Assembly: GCF_017826695.1 (NCBI RefSeq)
Contig: NZ_JAFFZW010000012.1
Coordinates: 62,001-126,000 of the forward strand
Direction: 5' to 3'
Length of the DNA stretch: 64,000 nucleotides
Source: Pseudomonas alliivorans
Lineage (GTDB): Bacteria > Pseudomonadota > Gammaproteobacteria > Pseudomonadales > Pseudomonadaceae
This document shows, in pieces, positions 8,340 through 17,489 of this stretch. The position numbers and the translations under genes are program-made. Within the stretch, counting starts at the first letter, position 1, and every line of letters starts with the position of its first letter. The notes beneath the pieces were generated by a model. That model was not told the DNA's origin. It searched no databases and saw nothing but the letters and a program-made list of their open reading frames with translations.

Positions 8340-9617
8340 CTAAGGCAACTGATCATCCAGTTGCTTGTTCTTCCAGCTGTCATTACCCGGCAGGATCAGG
8401 TTCAGCACGATGGCGGTCACGGCGCACAGGGCGATGCCTTTCATGCCGAAATCATCCGGGCCAGTGCCTGTACCGATCAGCACGCCCCCGATACCAAACA
8501 CCAGCGTCACCGATACGATTACCAGATTGCGCGCTTCCGACAGGTCGATCTTGTGACGAATCAGGGTATTCATACCCACCGCCGCAATGGAGCCGAACAA
8601 CAGGCACAGAATCCCGCCCATTACCGGCACCGGGATGCTTTGCAGCAACGCACCGAACTTGCCAATAAACGCCAGGGTGATCGCGAATATCGACGCCCAG
8701 GTCATGATTTTCGGGTTGTAGTTCTTGGTCAGCATCACCGCTCCCGTCACCTCAGCGTAGGTGGTGTTGGGCGGACCGCCGAACAGGCCGGCTGCGGTAG
8801 TGGCGATACCGTCACCGAACAGCGTGCGATGCAGACCTGGCTTTTTCAGGTAATCGCGACCGGTCACACTGCCTACCGCGATCACGCCACCGATGTGTTC
8901 AATGGCCGGAGCCAGCGCCACCGGCACGATGAACAGGATCGCCTGCCAGTTGAATTCCGGCGCAGTGAAATGCGGGATCGCCAGCCAGGGCGCCTCGGCA
9001 ATCTTTACTGTGTCGACCACGCCGAAGTAGAACGACAGCGCAAAACCCACAAGAACGCCCGAAATGATCGGAACCAGCCTGAAGATGCCTTTACCGAACA
9101 CCGCCACGATCAGCGTGGTCAGCAGGGCAGGCATCGAAATCAGCATCGCCGTCTGGTAATGAATCAGCTCGGCGCCATCTCCGGATTTGCCCATCGCCAT
9201 GTTGGCGGCAATCGGCGCCATGGCCAGGCCAATGGAAATGATCACCGGACCAATTACGACCGGCGGCAACAAGCGGTCAATGAAACCGGTGCCTTTGATC
9301 TTCACGGCCAGGCCGAGGAAGGTGTAGACAAAACCCGCCGCCATCACGCCGCCCATGGTCGCGGCGAGGCCGAACTGACCCTTGGCGAGAATGATCGGGG
9401 TGATGAAGGCAAAGCTCGATGCCAGAAAGACGGGCACCTGGCGGCCGGTCACGATCTGGAACAACAGCGTGCCCAGGCCTGCGGTGAACAATGCGACGTT
9501 GGGATCGAGTCCGGTGATCAGCGGCATCAAGACCAGCGCGCCAAAAGCCACGAACAGCATTTGCGCACCGGAAAGAACCGTACGCCACAGTGGATCGTTG
9601 AACTCGTGCTGCGTCAT
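8340..9617 (-). CDS. uraA: uracil permease (uracil-xanthine permease family, NCS2)
   Basis: A 425-residue inner-membrane proton symporter of the NCS2 family with about 12-14 hydrophobic segments. Recognisable parts are the N-terminal QMLFVAFGALVLMPLITGLDP, the PAIEHIGGVIAVG motif carrying the Glu-His pair that contacts uracil, and GLFGGPPNTTYAEVTGAV. I set the start at MTQHEFNDPLWRTVLSG; the longer reading begins inside upp. It lies 4 bp downstream of upp, forming an upp-uraA salvage operon: uptake coupled to conversion to UMP. Confidence 0.95.
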   Translation of the reverse strand: MTQHEFNDPLWRTVLSGAQMLFVAFGALVLMPLITGLDPNVALFTAGLGTLLFQIVTGRQVPVFLASSFAFITPIILAKGQFGLAATMGGVMAAGFVYTFLGLAVKIKGTGFIDRLLPPVVIGPVIISIGLAMAPIAANMAMGKSGDGAELIHYQTAMLISMPALLTTLIVAVFGKGIFRLVPIISGVLVGFALSFYFGVVDTVKIAEAPWLAIPHFTAPEFNWQAILFIVPVALAPAIEHIGGVIAVGSVTGRDYLKKPGLHRTLFGDGIATTAAGLFGGPPNTTYAEVTGAVMLTKNYNPKIMTWASIFAITLAFIGKFGALLQSIPVPVMGGILCLLFGSIAAVGMNTLIRHKIDLSEARNLVIVSVTLVFGIGGVLIGTGTGPDDFGMKGIALCAVTAIVLNLILPGNDSWKNKQLDDQLP

Positions 9618-9621
9618 CGGG

Positions 9622-10260
9622 TTATGCGTCCTTCTGTTTGGTGCCGAAAATCTTGTCACCGGCATCGCCCAGGCCCGGAATGATGTAGCCGTGCTCGTTG
9701 AGGCGCTCATCGATGGATGCGGTGTAGATCATCACGTCGGGGTGCGCAGCTTCCACAGCGGCAATGCCTTCAGGCGCGGCAACCAGCACCATGGCGCGGA
9801 TCTCCTTGCAGCCAGCTTTTTTGAGCAGGTCGATGGTGGCAACCATTGAACTGCCGGTGGCCAGCATCGGGTCAATGATCATCGCCAGACGCTCGTCGAT
9901 TTCCGGGACCAGCTTTTCCAGATAGGTGTGGGCCTGCAGCGTTTCTTCATTGCGGGCCACGCCCACGGCGCTGACCTTGGCGCCCGGAATCAGGCTGAGC
10001 ACGCCGTCGAGCATGCCGATACCGGCGCGCAGAATCGGCACGACAGTGATTTTCTTGCCGGCGATCTTCTCGACCGACACCGTTCCGGCCCAGCCCTGGA
10101 TGTCATAGTTTTCCAGCGTCAGGTCGGCAGTGGCTTCATAAGTAAGCAGAGCACCCACTTCCTGAGCCAGCTCACGGAAATTCTTGGTGCTGATGTCTGC
10201 GCGGCGCATCAGGCCGAGCTTGTGGCGGATCAGCGGATGACGGATCTCACGAATGGGCAT
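9622..10260 (-). CDS. upp: uracil phosphoribosyltransferase
   Basis: A 212-residue enzyme that makes UMP from uracil and PRPP. The type I phosphoribosyltransferase loop MIIDPMLATGSS is at residues 127-138, and the C-terminal GLGDAGDKIFGTK uracil-binding stretch is present. Length and N-terminus (MPIREIRHPLIRHKLGLMR) are standard for the family. It is first in the upp-uraA operon and divergent from hpt, with about 210 bp between them that must hold both promoters. I recognise no riboswitch there. Confidence 0.97.
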   Translation of the reverse strand: MPIREIRHPLIRHKLGLMRRADISTKNFRELAQEVGALLTYEATADLTLENYDIQGWAGTVSVEKIAGKKITVVPILRAGIGMLDGVLSLIPGAKVSAVGVARNEETLQAHTYLEKLVPEIDERLAMIIDPMLATGSSMVATIDLLKKAGCKEIRAMVLVAAPEGIAAVEAAHPDVMIYTASIDERLNEHGYIIPGLGDAGDKIFGTKQKDA

Positions 10261-10473
10261 AAGGAAAGGCTCCAGCGGGGGGCAAAAAAACGGCCTAGAT
10301 TAATCTATTCAGCAGACACTGTCTTACGATGTGTGCAGTATTGTTCTTTGCCTTGGACGTTCGCAGCTTTTAGAAGACACTCACAACGCTAGTCCAGAAT
10401 CGCTTGCTCTGAGTCGAATGGATGCGTACCTTTGCCCGCTTTTCTTACACTGCCCCCACCTGGAGAGCGCTTC

Positions 10474-11031
10474 ATGTCTGCTGATCTCGAGCATATCCGT
10501 CAAATCATGCGCGAGGCTGACTGCCTGTACACAGAAGCCGAAGTCGATGCTGCCATCGCTCGTGTCGGCGCGCAGATCAATGCCGAACTGGCTGAACGCA
10601 ACCCGGTTGTGTTTTGCGTGATGAACGGCGGCCTGATCTTTTCGGGCAAGCTGTTGACCCATCTCAACTTCCCGCTGGAAGCGTCCTATCTGCACGCGAC
10701 ACGCTATCGCAACGAAACCACCGGCGGCGACCTGTTCTGGAAAGCCAAGCCGGAAGTCTCGTTCATCGACCGCGACGTGCTGATCATCGACGACATCCTT
10801 GATGAAGGCCACACGCTGGGCGCGATCATCGACTTCTGCAAACACGCCGGAGCCCGTGCGGTTCATACTGCCGTGCTGATCGACAAGGACCATGACCGCA
10901 AGGCGCGGCCGGACCTTAAAGCCGATTACGTCGGCCTGCCGTGCATCGACCGTTACATCTTCGGCTTTGGCATGGACTACAAAGGCTACTGGCGCAACGC
11001 GGCCGGTATCTACGCCGTCAAAGGCATGTAA
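10474..11031 (+). CDS. hpt: hypoxanthine-guanine phosphoribosyltransferase
   Basis: A 185-residue purine salvage enzyme converting hypoxanthine and guanine to IMP and GMP with PRPP. The PRPP-binding motif VLIIDDILDEGHT is at residues 102-114, followed by the Lys-Asp purine-binding segment (IDKDHDRKARPDLKADYVG). The start at MSADLEH follows a GGAGAG ribosome site; an upstream in-frame start would add a proline-rich leader not expected for the family. It is divergent from upp-uraA, so base salvage for both pyrimidines and purines is clustered here. Confidence 0.95.
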   Translation: MSADLEHIRQIMREADCLYTEAEVDAAIARVGAQINAELAERNPVVFCVMNGGLIFSGKLLTHLNFPLEASYLHATRYRNETTGGDLFWKAKPEVSFIDRDVLIIDDILDEGHTLGAIIDFCKHAGARAVHTAVLIDKDHDRKARPDLKADYVGLPCIDRYIFGFGMDYKGYWRNAAGIYAVKGM

Positions 11032-11101
11032 CGATGGCTGATCGCTGCTCTGGCGAACGTCCGGGGCAGCGTCTATCCGCACCTCTCAGGGACCACTCTG
11101 C

Positions 11102-11596
11102 ATGAAGCCACTGATTCCGGGCGCCTTTGCGCTGGCGCTGTTGTCGGGTCTGACCGTCGCGGTACCGGTGTCAGCCAGCCCCATGCATGAGCAATACCTG
11201 CCACCCGATGAGTCGAGCCTGCGTGCCGGTGAGCCCGAACAGCAGCAATTGATGCGGGTCACCGAGTACACCATCGTCGCCGGGAATCAGAGAACCTCGA
11301 GCCAGCAGCCCATTCCGGTCACCTCATCCCTGCTGTTGCGCCTCAAGGGCAAGTCCTTGAACAAGGGCGCCTCCATCTCACAGGTGCTGGTGCACTTTGA
11401 TGCGGGCGACAGCAAAAGTCTGAAGAAGCCCGCTTACGATGAGCCTTCGCGCACGTTGACGCTTTACTACCCGCTGGCCCAATACCGGGTGCTGGTGGAC
11501 CTGTTGCGCAACGAAAAGGTGTATTGCCAGTTTCTCAGCTACGCCAACGGCCATATCTGGGCCGACCTGCACACCACGCCTGCACGCGCGCGTTGA
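11102..11596 (+). CDS. conserved exported protein of unknown function
   Basis: A 164-residue protein with a clear Sec signal peptide: a Lys at residue 2, a hydrophobic core (IPGAFALALLSGLTVAVPVS) and a likely cleavage after SAS near residue 25. The mature part has no motif I recognise; it alternates beta-like stretches such as LLLRLKGKSL and LTLYYPLAQYRVLVDLLR. It lies 70 bp after hpt on the same strand and ahead of the PA4642-like gene, in a region whose order is conserved in pseudomonads. A periplasmic location is predicted; no activity can be assigned. Confidence 0.8.
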   Translation: MKPLIPGAFALALLSGLTVAVPVSASPMHEQYLPPDESSLRAGEPEQQQLMRVTEYTIVAGNQRTSSQQPIPVTSSLLLRLKGKSLNKGASISQVLVHFDAGDSKSLKKPAYDEPSRTLTLYYPLAQYRVLVDLLRNEKVYCQFLSYANGHIWADLHTTPARAR

Positions 11597-11662
11597 GCCG
11601 CACGCTCACGCGGGGGTAAACTGCCCGCCCGTAAAAGTGTCTGCGACCAGGTGGAGCCCGCA

Positions 11663-11950
11663 ATGCGTAAAGACAAGAAACAGTTGATTGGCGATGAGAT
11701 CGGTGACGAGCAGATCAAACTGTTCCTGAATTTCGAACCCTACGACGCCACCTCGCCTTCGCTGCACAAACTGATCAAGGCCTATCGAGGTCTGCGGATC
11801 AACGATTTCGAGCGCTTTCTGGTCTTTTTCAAGGAAGCCGGTCATGACTTCGACGGCAAGGATGAGCAGGGCAACGACTTCATCGCCCTGATCAAGTACC
11901 AGCGTAACGCCGATGAATACATCGAACTGATTGAACAGGCGCGTGGCTGA
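11663..11950 (+). CDS. PA4642-like conserved protein
   Basis: A 95-residue cytosolic protein. The N-terminus MRKDKKQLIGDEIGDEQIKLFLNF and the middle NDFERFLVFFKEAGHDFDGKD match the small protein I recall from the P. aeruginosa hpt-mqoB region (PA4642). The chosen ATG has an AGGTGGAG ribosome site upstream. The protein is acidic and helical, with no known activity. A short REP-like stretch follows it before the convergent ABC permease. Confidence 0.85.
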   Translation: MRKDKKQLIGDEIGDEQIKLFLNFEPYDATSPSLHKLIKAYRGLRINDFERFLVFFKEAGHDFDGKDEQGNDFIALIKYQRNADEYIELIEQARG

Positions 11951-11967
11951 GGGCGGTTCAGGTCAGT

Positions 11968-12062
11968 GCTCGTGCCCATCGCTCTGCGTGGGCATGCACT
12001 GTGACGCTCTGCATCACATCCGACGCGCAGCGTCCTGAGCGGCGTACGCGGAGCCCGGGAGC
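11968..12062. repeat. REP-like palindromic repeat
   Basis: A non-coding stretch with nested GCGT/ACGC palindromes (GTGCCCATCGCTCTGCGTGGGCA, then GTGACGCTCTGCATCAC and GACGCGCAGCGTC). It sits between convergent genes, as REP elements of P. syringae often do. Confidence 0.5.
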
Positions 12063-12081
12063 GATCTAAAGCGACTCCGAG

Positions 12082-12909
12082 TTACTTCCGGGCCTTGTAA
12101 GCCTTGCCGTAGTGCCGTTCCAGTCTGGATTGTAACAACTCCAGCCCGATCGACATGATCCAGTACAGCACCGCAGCGGTGGTCAGCATCTCGATGTAAC
12201 GATAGCTGGAGCGGCCATAGGATTGCGCCAGAAACATCACTTCCCAGACGCCCATCACTGAAATCAGTGACGAGTCCTTGAGCATCGAGATGAACTGGTT
12301 GGTCGTTGGCGGGATGATGGTGCGCATGGCCTGGGGCAGGGTGACGCGCCAGAATATCTGGGTGGGGCGCAGCCCCAGCGCCAGTGCCGCTTCGCTTTGT
12401 CCGGCGGCAACACCGATGATGCCTGCGCGAAAGATCTCGCTCAGGTAGGCCCCGTAGTTCAGCGACAGGGCGATCACGCCCGCCATGATCGCACCCGGCA
12501 CAATACCCACCTGTGGCAAGCCCAGGTAGATAAGCAGGATCTGGATCAGCAGCGGTGTGCCACGAAAGAACGACGCGTAGAAGCTGGCGATGCCGAACGC
12601 CACAGCGCTGCTGGACAAGCGTGCCAGCGCAGTGACGAAGCCGAGCACCACCGACACGATGATCGAGCACACAGACACGAACAGTGTCAGCGCTGCGCCT
12701 TGCAGAAAACCGTTGGGCGCCAGGTGCAGGCCGATCAGATTGGGCAGCTTGTCGAGAATGATCGACAGCTTCAGGTCGAAACTCAGGAAGAAGCCCGCAA
12801 ACAGCATGAACATGACCAGCCAGGTCAGGTACAGCCGCGTGCGGAAACCGAAGATGCGCTTGAGCAGGCCTTGATCAGCCTGCTCGGGTGGGCGTGGGAA
12901 GGAAGTCAT
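12082..12909 (-). CDS. ABC transporter permease, polar amino acid (HisMQ) family
   Basis: A 275-residue inner-membrane permease of the polar amino acid uptake family. A membrane segment near residues 30-50 is followed by a HisM-type domain. The cytoplasmic loop GLRPTQIFWRVTLPQAMRTIIPP near residue 185 is the EAA-type ATPase-docking motif. The ATG overlaps the stop of the binding-protein gene as ATGA. No ATPase gene is adjacent, so the pair must borrow an ATPase or use one encoded elsewhere. The substrate is unknown; facing mmuM suggests a sulfur amino acid, but that is a guess. Confidence 0.92.
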   Translation of the reverse strand: MTSFPRPPEQADQGLLKRIFGFRTRLYLTWLVMFMLFAGFFLSFDLKLSIILDKLPNLIGLHLAPNGFLQGAALTLFVSVCSIIVSVVLGFVTALARLSSSAVAFGIASFYASFFRGTPLLIQILLIYLGLPQVGIVPGAIMAGVIALSLNYGAYLSEIFRAGIIGVAAGQSEAALALGLRPTQIFWRVTLPQAMRTIIPPTTNQFISMLKDSSLISVMGVWEVMFLAQSYGRSSYRYIEMLTTAAVLYWIMSIGLELLQSRLERHYGKAYKARK

Positions 12910-13727
12910 TTACTGATATCGGCGCCGATCCACTTCTGCGACAGCTTGCTCAGGGTGCCGTCCTTTTTCAGCTCGGCGAACACTTCACGCACCTTGGCGT
13001 CCCACTCGGGATCGTTCTTCTCGATGGCGACGAAGTTGGGTTCTTCATACAGCGACTCGCCGGCCAGCTTGAAGCGCTTGTCCTGATCCAGTCGCGGTTT
13101 GGCGGTCACCAGATTGGTCAGCACGGCGTCCAGGCGAACACCTGCGCCCAGGCCCAGATCCTGGAATGCAACATTGTCGTTGTCGTACGGCGCGATCTGC
13201 ACGTTCTCGAACGGGTATTGCAGCGGCTTGTCTTCCGCTCCTTCGATCACCAGGTTTTTGTTCAGGTAACTTTCATAACTGGACGCGCTGGTCAGACCGA
13301 CCTTTTTGTCGCTCAGGTCCTTGGCCGAATGAATGCGGTCATCCTTGGCATTGACCACGATCACGGCAGGTGATGCGTAGTACTCGACCGGGAAGTTGAA
13401 CACTTCAGTACGGGCCTTGCTCGGGGTCATCGAGCAGACGCAGATGTCATAACGACCGCTCCAGCGACCGGCAGCGATCACGTCCCAGGAGGGTGTTTCC
13501 AGGCGCAACTTGACGCCCAGCTTCTGCGCCACAGCCTTGGCAACGTCGACGTCAAAGCCGTCCAGCTCGTTCTTGTCATTCAGAAAAGAGAAGGGTGGGT
13601 AACTTTCCATGAGGACGTTGACCAGCTCTTTGTTCTTCTGCACGCGGTCCAGTGTGGCGCCGGCCAGGGCTTGAGTGGAGGCGGCCAGAGTAACCAGGCC
13701 AATGCCCAGCAAAGCGCTAAGTTTCAC
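12906..13727 (-). CDS. ABC transporter substrate-binding protein, amino acid type
   Basis: A 273-residue periplasmic binding protein (SBP family 3, HisJ/GlnH type). It has an N-terminal signal peptide ending near ALAGA (about residue 24), then VLMESYPPFSFLNDKNELDGFDVDVAKAVAQKLG, the classic ligand-pocket opening of the family. It starts with GTG behind a GGGGA ribosome site. It is the first gene of a two-gene unit with the permease and diverges from the homocysteine methyltransferase gene, only 110 bp from that gene's likely start. Confidence 0.93.
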   Translation of the reverse strand: MKLSALLGIGLVTLAASTQALAGATLDRVQKNKELVNVLMESYPPFSFLNDKNELDGFDVDVAKAVAQKLGVKLRLETPSWDVIAAGRWSGRYDICVCSMTPSKARTEVFNFPVEYYASPAVIVVNAKDDRIHSAKDLSDKKVGLTSASSYESYLNKNLVIEGAEDKPLQYPFENVQIAPYDNDNVAFQDLGLGAGVRLDAVLTNLVTAKPRLDQDKRFKLAGESLYEEPNFVAIEKNDPEWDAKVREVFAELKKDGTLSKLSQKWIGADISK

Positions 13728-13768
13728 AGATGTCCCCTGAGAAAATGTTTGTAGTTTGATGAAAGTGC

Positions 13769-13781
13769 CGTATTAAATACG
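13769..13781. promoter_or_regulatory. 13-bp palindrome between the ABC pair and mmuM
   Basis: CGTATTAAATACG is a perfect palindrome centred on one A. It lies in the short divergent intergenic region and could be an operator for both units. No regulator gene is adjacent. Confidence 0.3.
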
Positions 13782-13837
13782 TTATACAAGACTGACTCAT
13801 AATGAGTTTTTTTCATATACATATAAGTAGATCACAT

Positions 13838-14734
13838 ATGACCCAAGGCTCAACTGTAATTCTTGATGGCGGCATGGGCCGCGAACTACAGCGTCGCGGC
13901 GCGCCATTTCGCCAGCCCGAATGGTCTGCGCTGGCCTTGAGCGAAGCACCCGAAGCCGTCAGCGATGTACACGCCGCTTATATCGAAAGTGGTGCTCAAG
14001 TGATTACAAGTAACAGCTACGCGGTGGTGCCGTTTCACATTGGCGAAGAGCGTTTTGCGAAGGAAGGTCAGGCATTGGCCGCCCTGGCCGGGACACTGGC
14101 GCGGGCATCGGCCGATGCGTCCGGTGGTCGTGCGCGCGTGGCAGGTTCGATTCCGCCGTTGTTCGGCTCCTATCGTCCGGACTTGTACAAGCCGGAGCGG
14201 GCTGCCGAAATCCTGCAGCCGCTGGTGGCCGGTCTGACGCCCTATGTAGATCTGTGGCTGGCCGAAACCCAGAGCTGCATCCTCGAAGCGCAGACCATTC
14301 GCGCAGGTCTGCCGGCGGACGGCAAACCGTTCTGGCTGTCGTTCACGCTGCAGGACGAAGACACGGATGAAGTTCCACGCCTGCGCTCAGGCGAGCCAGT
14401 GGCAGAGGCTGCCCGCGCAGCGGCCGAAATGGGCGTTGCGACACTGCTGTTCAATTGCAGTCAGCCGGAAGTGATCGGCGGTGCCATTGATGCCGCGCGT
14501 GAAGTGTTCGAGTCGTTGAACGTCGATATCGCCATCGGCGCTTACGCCAACGCTTTCCCGCCGCAACCCAAGGACGCCAAGGCCAACGATGGTCTTGATG
14601 AACTGCGCGAAGATCTCGATCCGCAGGGTTATCAGCAGTGGGCGGCAGACTGGGTCAAGCGCGGCGCCACGCACATCGGCGGCTGCTGCGGCATCGGTCC
14701 TGAGCACATCGCGGTACTGTCGCGCAGCCTTTGA
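13838..14734 (+). CDS. mmuM: homocysteine S-methyltransferase
   Basis: A 298-residue zinc enzyme that makes methionine by moving a methyl group, usually from S-methylmethionine, to homocysteine. The zinc ligands are visible: a Cys in LLFNCSQPE and the paired cysteines in HIGGCCGIGPEH near residue 285. The N-terminal ILDGGMGRELQRRG is typical. I prefer ATG 13838; an ATG at 13802 would add a 12-residue extension with no family counterpart. It diverges from the amino-acid ABC pair, which might import its methyl donor. A strong terminator follows. Confidence 0.9.
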   Translation: MTQGSTVILDGGMGRELQRRGAPFRQPEWSALALSEAPEAVSDVHAAYIESGAQVITSNSYAVVPFHIGEERFAKEGQALAALAGTLARASADASGGRARVAGSIPPLFGSYRPDLYKPERAAEILQPLVAGLTPYVDLWLAETQSCILEAQTIRAGLPADGKPFWLSFTLQDEDTDEVPRLRSGEPVAEAARAAAEMGVATLLFNCSQPEVIGGAIDAAREVFESLNVDIAIGAYANAFPPQPKDAKANDGLDELREDLDPQGYQQWAADWVKRGATHIGGCCGIGPEHIAVLSRSL

Positions 14735-14757
14735 TCCTTCGCTTTTAACGCGCAAAG

Positions 14758-14794
14758 AAAAACCCCGTGGCTCGTTCGAGTCCACGGGGTTTTT
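14758..14794 (+). terminator. rho-independent terminator after mmuM
   Basis: The stem AAAAACCCCGTGG / CCACGGGGTTTTT encloses an 11-base loop and ends in a T run. The A run on the other side lets it also serve the convergent mqo transcript. Confidence 0.85.
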
Positions 14795-14818
14795 CAATTC
14801 AACGACCCGCACTCAGCG

Positions 14819-16327
14819 TCAGGCGAAGCTCTGTTCCTGATTGGTCTTTTCAGTCAGTTCCAGGTGCTCGTCATTCTGGCTGCTGACGCGCTCGTACAGC
14901 TCTGCGTCGGTTTCCAGCGCCTTTTCCCTCGCCGGGAAAATCTCGTTGAGCTTGGCAGCCCACTCGGTGCGGGTTTTTTCCGGGAAGCAGCGTTCGATCA
15001 GTTCCAGCATGATCGATACGGTCACCGAGGCACCCGGCGAAGCGCCAAGCAATGCCGCGAGTGAACCGTCTTTCGCCGAGACCAGTTCGGTGCCGAACTG
15101 CAGCACGCCGCCTTTCTTGGCGTCTTTTTTGATGATCTGTACACGCTGACCAGCCACTTCCAGGCGCCAGTCTTCAGCTTTCGCCTCCGGATAGAAGCGA
15201 CGCAGAGATTCCAGACGCTGCTCCATGGACTGCATCACTTCGCTGACCAGGTACTTGGTCAGGTCCATGTTGTCACGGGCCACCGCCAGCATCGGCTTGA
15301 TGTTGGCCACGCGCACCGACAGTGGCAGGTCGAGGAACGAACCGTGCTTCAGGAACTTGGTGGTGAAACCGGCGTAAGGTCCGAACAGCAGGGATTTCTT
15401 GCCATCGACTACGCGGGTATCCAGGTGTGGCACCGACATCGGCGGCGAACCCACCGCTGCCTGGCTGTAAACCTTGGCCTGATGGTGTTTGACCACTTCC
15501 GGGTTGTCGCAACGCAGCCACTGGCCGCTGACCGGGAAGCCGCCGAAACCCTTGCTCTCTTCGATGCCGGACATCTGCAGCAACGGCAGTGCCGCGCCGC
15601 CCGCACCGAGAAACACGAATTTGGCGTCGATCTGGCGGGTACCGCCGCTGTTCACGTCCTTGATGGTCACGGTCCAGCCATCGCCCTTGCGGGTGAGGTC
15701 GGTAACGCGTTTGCAGTACTTGACCTGGGCGTCAGGCGCGCTGGAAAGATGTTTGAGCAACTGATTGGTCAGCGCACCAAAGTTGACGTCGGTGCCATTC
15801 ATCATGCGCGTCGCGGCGATTTTTTCGTCCGCCGGACGGCCCGGCATCATCAGCGGCATCCACTCGGCAAGTTTGGCCTTGTCTTCGGTGTACTCCATCG
15901 ACGAGAACGCGTGATGCTTGCGCATCGCCTCGAAGCGGGTCTTGAGAAACGAAATGCCGTTTTCGCCCTGAACGAAGCTGAGGTGCGGAACCGGGTTGAT
16001 GAACGACTTCGCCGAACCGAAGGTGCCTTTGCGGGCCAGATAGGCCCAGAACTGCTTCGAGACTTCGAACTGGGTATTGATGTGCACCGCTTTCTTGATG
16101 TCGATGGAACCATCGGCAGCGGGCGGGGTGTAGTTGAGTTCGCACAGGCCAGCGTGGCCGGTGCCAGCATTGTTCCAGGGGTTGGAACTCTCAGCAGCAC
16201 CGGAGTCCATGAGCTCAACGACTTCCAGCTTGAGGCCGGGGTCGAGCTCTTTGAGCAGTACGGCCAGCGTGGCACTCATGATGCCAGCTCCGACCAGTAC
16301 TACATCGACTGCTTCGTTATGCGCCAT
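14819..16327 (-). CDS. mqo: malate:quinone oxidoreductase
   Basis: A 502-residue membrane-associated FAD enzyme that oxidises malate to oxaloacetate and passes electrons to quinone. The N-terminal FAD-binding motif is DVVLVGAGIMSATLAVLLKEL (residues 8-28). NAGTGHAGLCELNYTP near residue 52, MMPGRPADEKIAATRMMNGTDVNFGALT and the LLGASPGASVTVSIMLELI near the C-terminus are family signatures. Length is normal. The location, with PA4642-like and PA4639-like neighbours, corresponds to mqoB of P. aeruginosa. It is transcribed alone. Confidence 0.96.
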   Translation of the reverse strand: MAHNEAVDVVLVGAGIMSATLAVLLKELDPGLKLEVVELMDSGAAESSNPWNNAGTGHAGLCELNYTPPAADGSIDIKKAVHINTQFEVSKQFWAYLARKGTFGSAKSFINPVPHLSFVQGENGISFLKTRFEAMRKHHAFSSMEYTEDKAKLAEWMPLMMPGRPADEKIAATRMMNGTDVNFGALTNQLLKHLSSAPDAQVKYCKRVTDLTRKGDGWTVTIKDVNSGGTRQIDAKFVFLGAGGAALPLLQMSGIEESKGFGGFPVSGQWLRCDNPEVVKHHQAKVYSQAAVGSPPMSVPHLDTRVVDGKKSLLFGPYAGFTTKFLKHGSFLDLPLSVRVANIKPMLAVARDNMDLTKYLVSEVMQSMEQRLESLRRFYPEAKAEDWRLEVAGQRVQIIKKDAKKGGVLQFGTELVSAKDGSLAALLGASPGASVTVSIMLELIERCFPEKTRTEWAAKLNEIFPAREKALETDAELYERVSSQNDEHLELTEKTNQEQSFA

Positions 16328-17001
16328 TAACGCGTCTCCAAAATCTGCAGCACCAAATTGACGGCATACGATCCTGAGGCTGTGTGCCGGGATGTCGGGG
16401 CAAGGGTCTGGGTTGTGCCCATCGCTTCCCGGCCAGGATCGCCTGTCCGATTCTTCGCAATTTTTCGCATCTCTCGCGCAGGTCCCGGTCAGGCTCGATC
16501 AAGGTTCATCAATGAGGCATGAACGCATGTTCGACCCTGCTCGGCCATTCGACCATCGTCACGGTACAAGTCACGCAGGCGACCTGAACCTGACGAGCGT
16601 CGTCAGGCCCCGGTAATGGAGGCGCAGTCGCGGTCAGTCCTGTTCAAAAGGGCCGGTTCAGACGCTGATGGTGCATTTACAAACGCGTACCTATTCATTT
16701 GCTCGCCACACTCTTGTGAAGTAGTGAAACCGTTTTTCACGTTCTTTTGGAAACGCGAACCAAACCTCAAAATGGCTGCGATAGCAGCGCTGGCAGATCG
16801 ATGCATACAAGGTGAGGCGCTGACAGACCAGAAAGGTTCGATAGGATTCGAGCGATTCTGCAACATTCATCGAGCACACCGGCGTGCAATGACCTGTGTG
16901 GGCGGCTCTCTGTGGGCAGAACGGAGGCGCTAATGCGACGATTAGCAATGCTGCGAGGCCCGATCAGGAGACGTCCTTATAATCGGGGGGAGATTATAGC
17001 G
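16328..17001. other. long intergenic region without a supported gene
   Basis: About 670 bp between mqo and the small PA4639-like gene. Several frames of 70-105 codons are open on both strands, but none has a convincing ribosome site or family signature. It includes the mqo promoter region. A small RNA is possible but not shown by the sequence. Confidence 0.4.
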
Positions 17002-17051
17002 ATGAAACGACTGAAATTGATCGGTTTAAGTGACTTTTATTCGTGATCGGG

Positions 17052-17285
17052 TCAGGCAGTGATTAATTGGCGTCGTGTCGCTCTCACGTCACGCTGCGCA
17101 ACACGGGCGCTGGCGGGCAGTGGCAGGTTCAACCAGTTGAGTCGCTGCTCGGTCACTTCGACCCAGTCATGTCCTGACGGACGTTCGACGCAGTGCTTGA
17201 AAGCGCGGCAGATGCCAGCGTGGTCCACGCGCGCGTAATGACGATGCTGGGGGCGTGCGGTGAAGAGGGACCAGAAGAGATTCAT
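17052..17285 (-). CDS. small conserved Pseudomonas protein (PA4639-like)
   Basis: A 77-residue protein starting MNLFWSLFTARPQHRHYARVDHAG, followed by FKHCVERPSGHDWVEVTEQRLNWLNLPLP. I recall small proteins of this pattern (RHYARxD...CxAFxxC/H...WVEV) next to mqoB in other pseudomonads. An AAAGGAG ribosome site precedes the ATG at a good distance. It is basic and Trp/His-containing, with no transmembrane segment and no known activity. It is transcribed alone, leftward. Confidence 0.7.
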   Translation of the reverse strand: MNLFWSLFTARPQHRHYARVDHAGICRAFKHCVERPSGHDWVEVTEQRLNWLNLPLPASARVAQRDVRATRRQLITA

Positions 17286-17489
17286 GGCGCAGCTCCTTTC
17301 GTGAGTGAGCGTCGAGGCAGTGAAGGCAAGTCTGCCGCCTTGTTATGACGCCCTGATTACATCTCTCGCACCTGAACCATCGCCGATTTATGAATGTCCC
17401 AGCCTTGTCGGCTGGTGGACACTGGTTTGCCGGTGTTGCACGCCGCTATACTGCGGCACATTTAGTGTCTGGTCCTTGGAGAGATGAGC

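Noticed and set aside
16616..16933. A 105-codon frame in the gap after mqo
   Set aside because: No convincing ribosome site, unlikely composition, and overlapping frames of similar length on the other strand.
17002..17046. A 14-codon frame behind a GGGGGGAG sequence
   Set aside because: It could be a leader peptide, but no gene follows it on that strand, so there is nothing for it to control.
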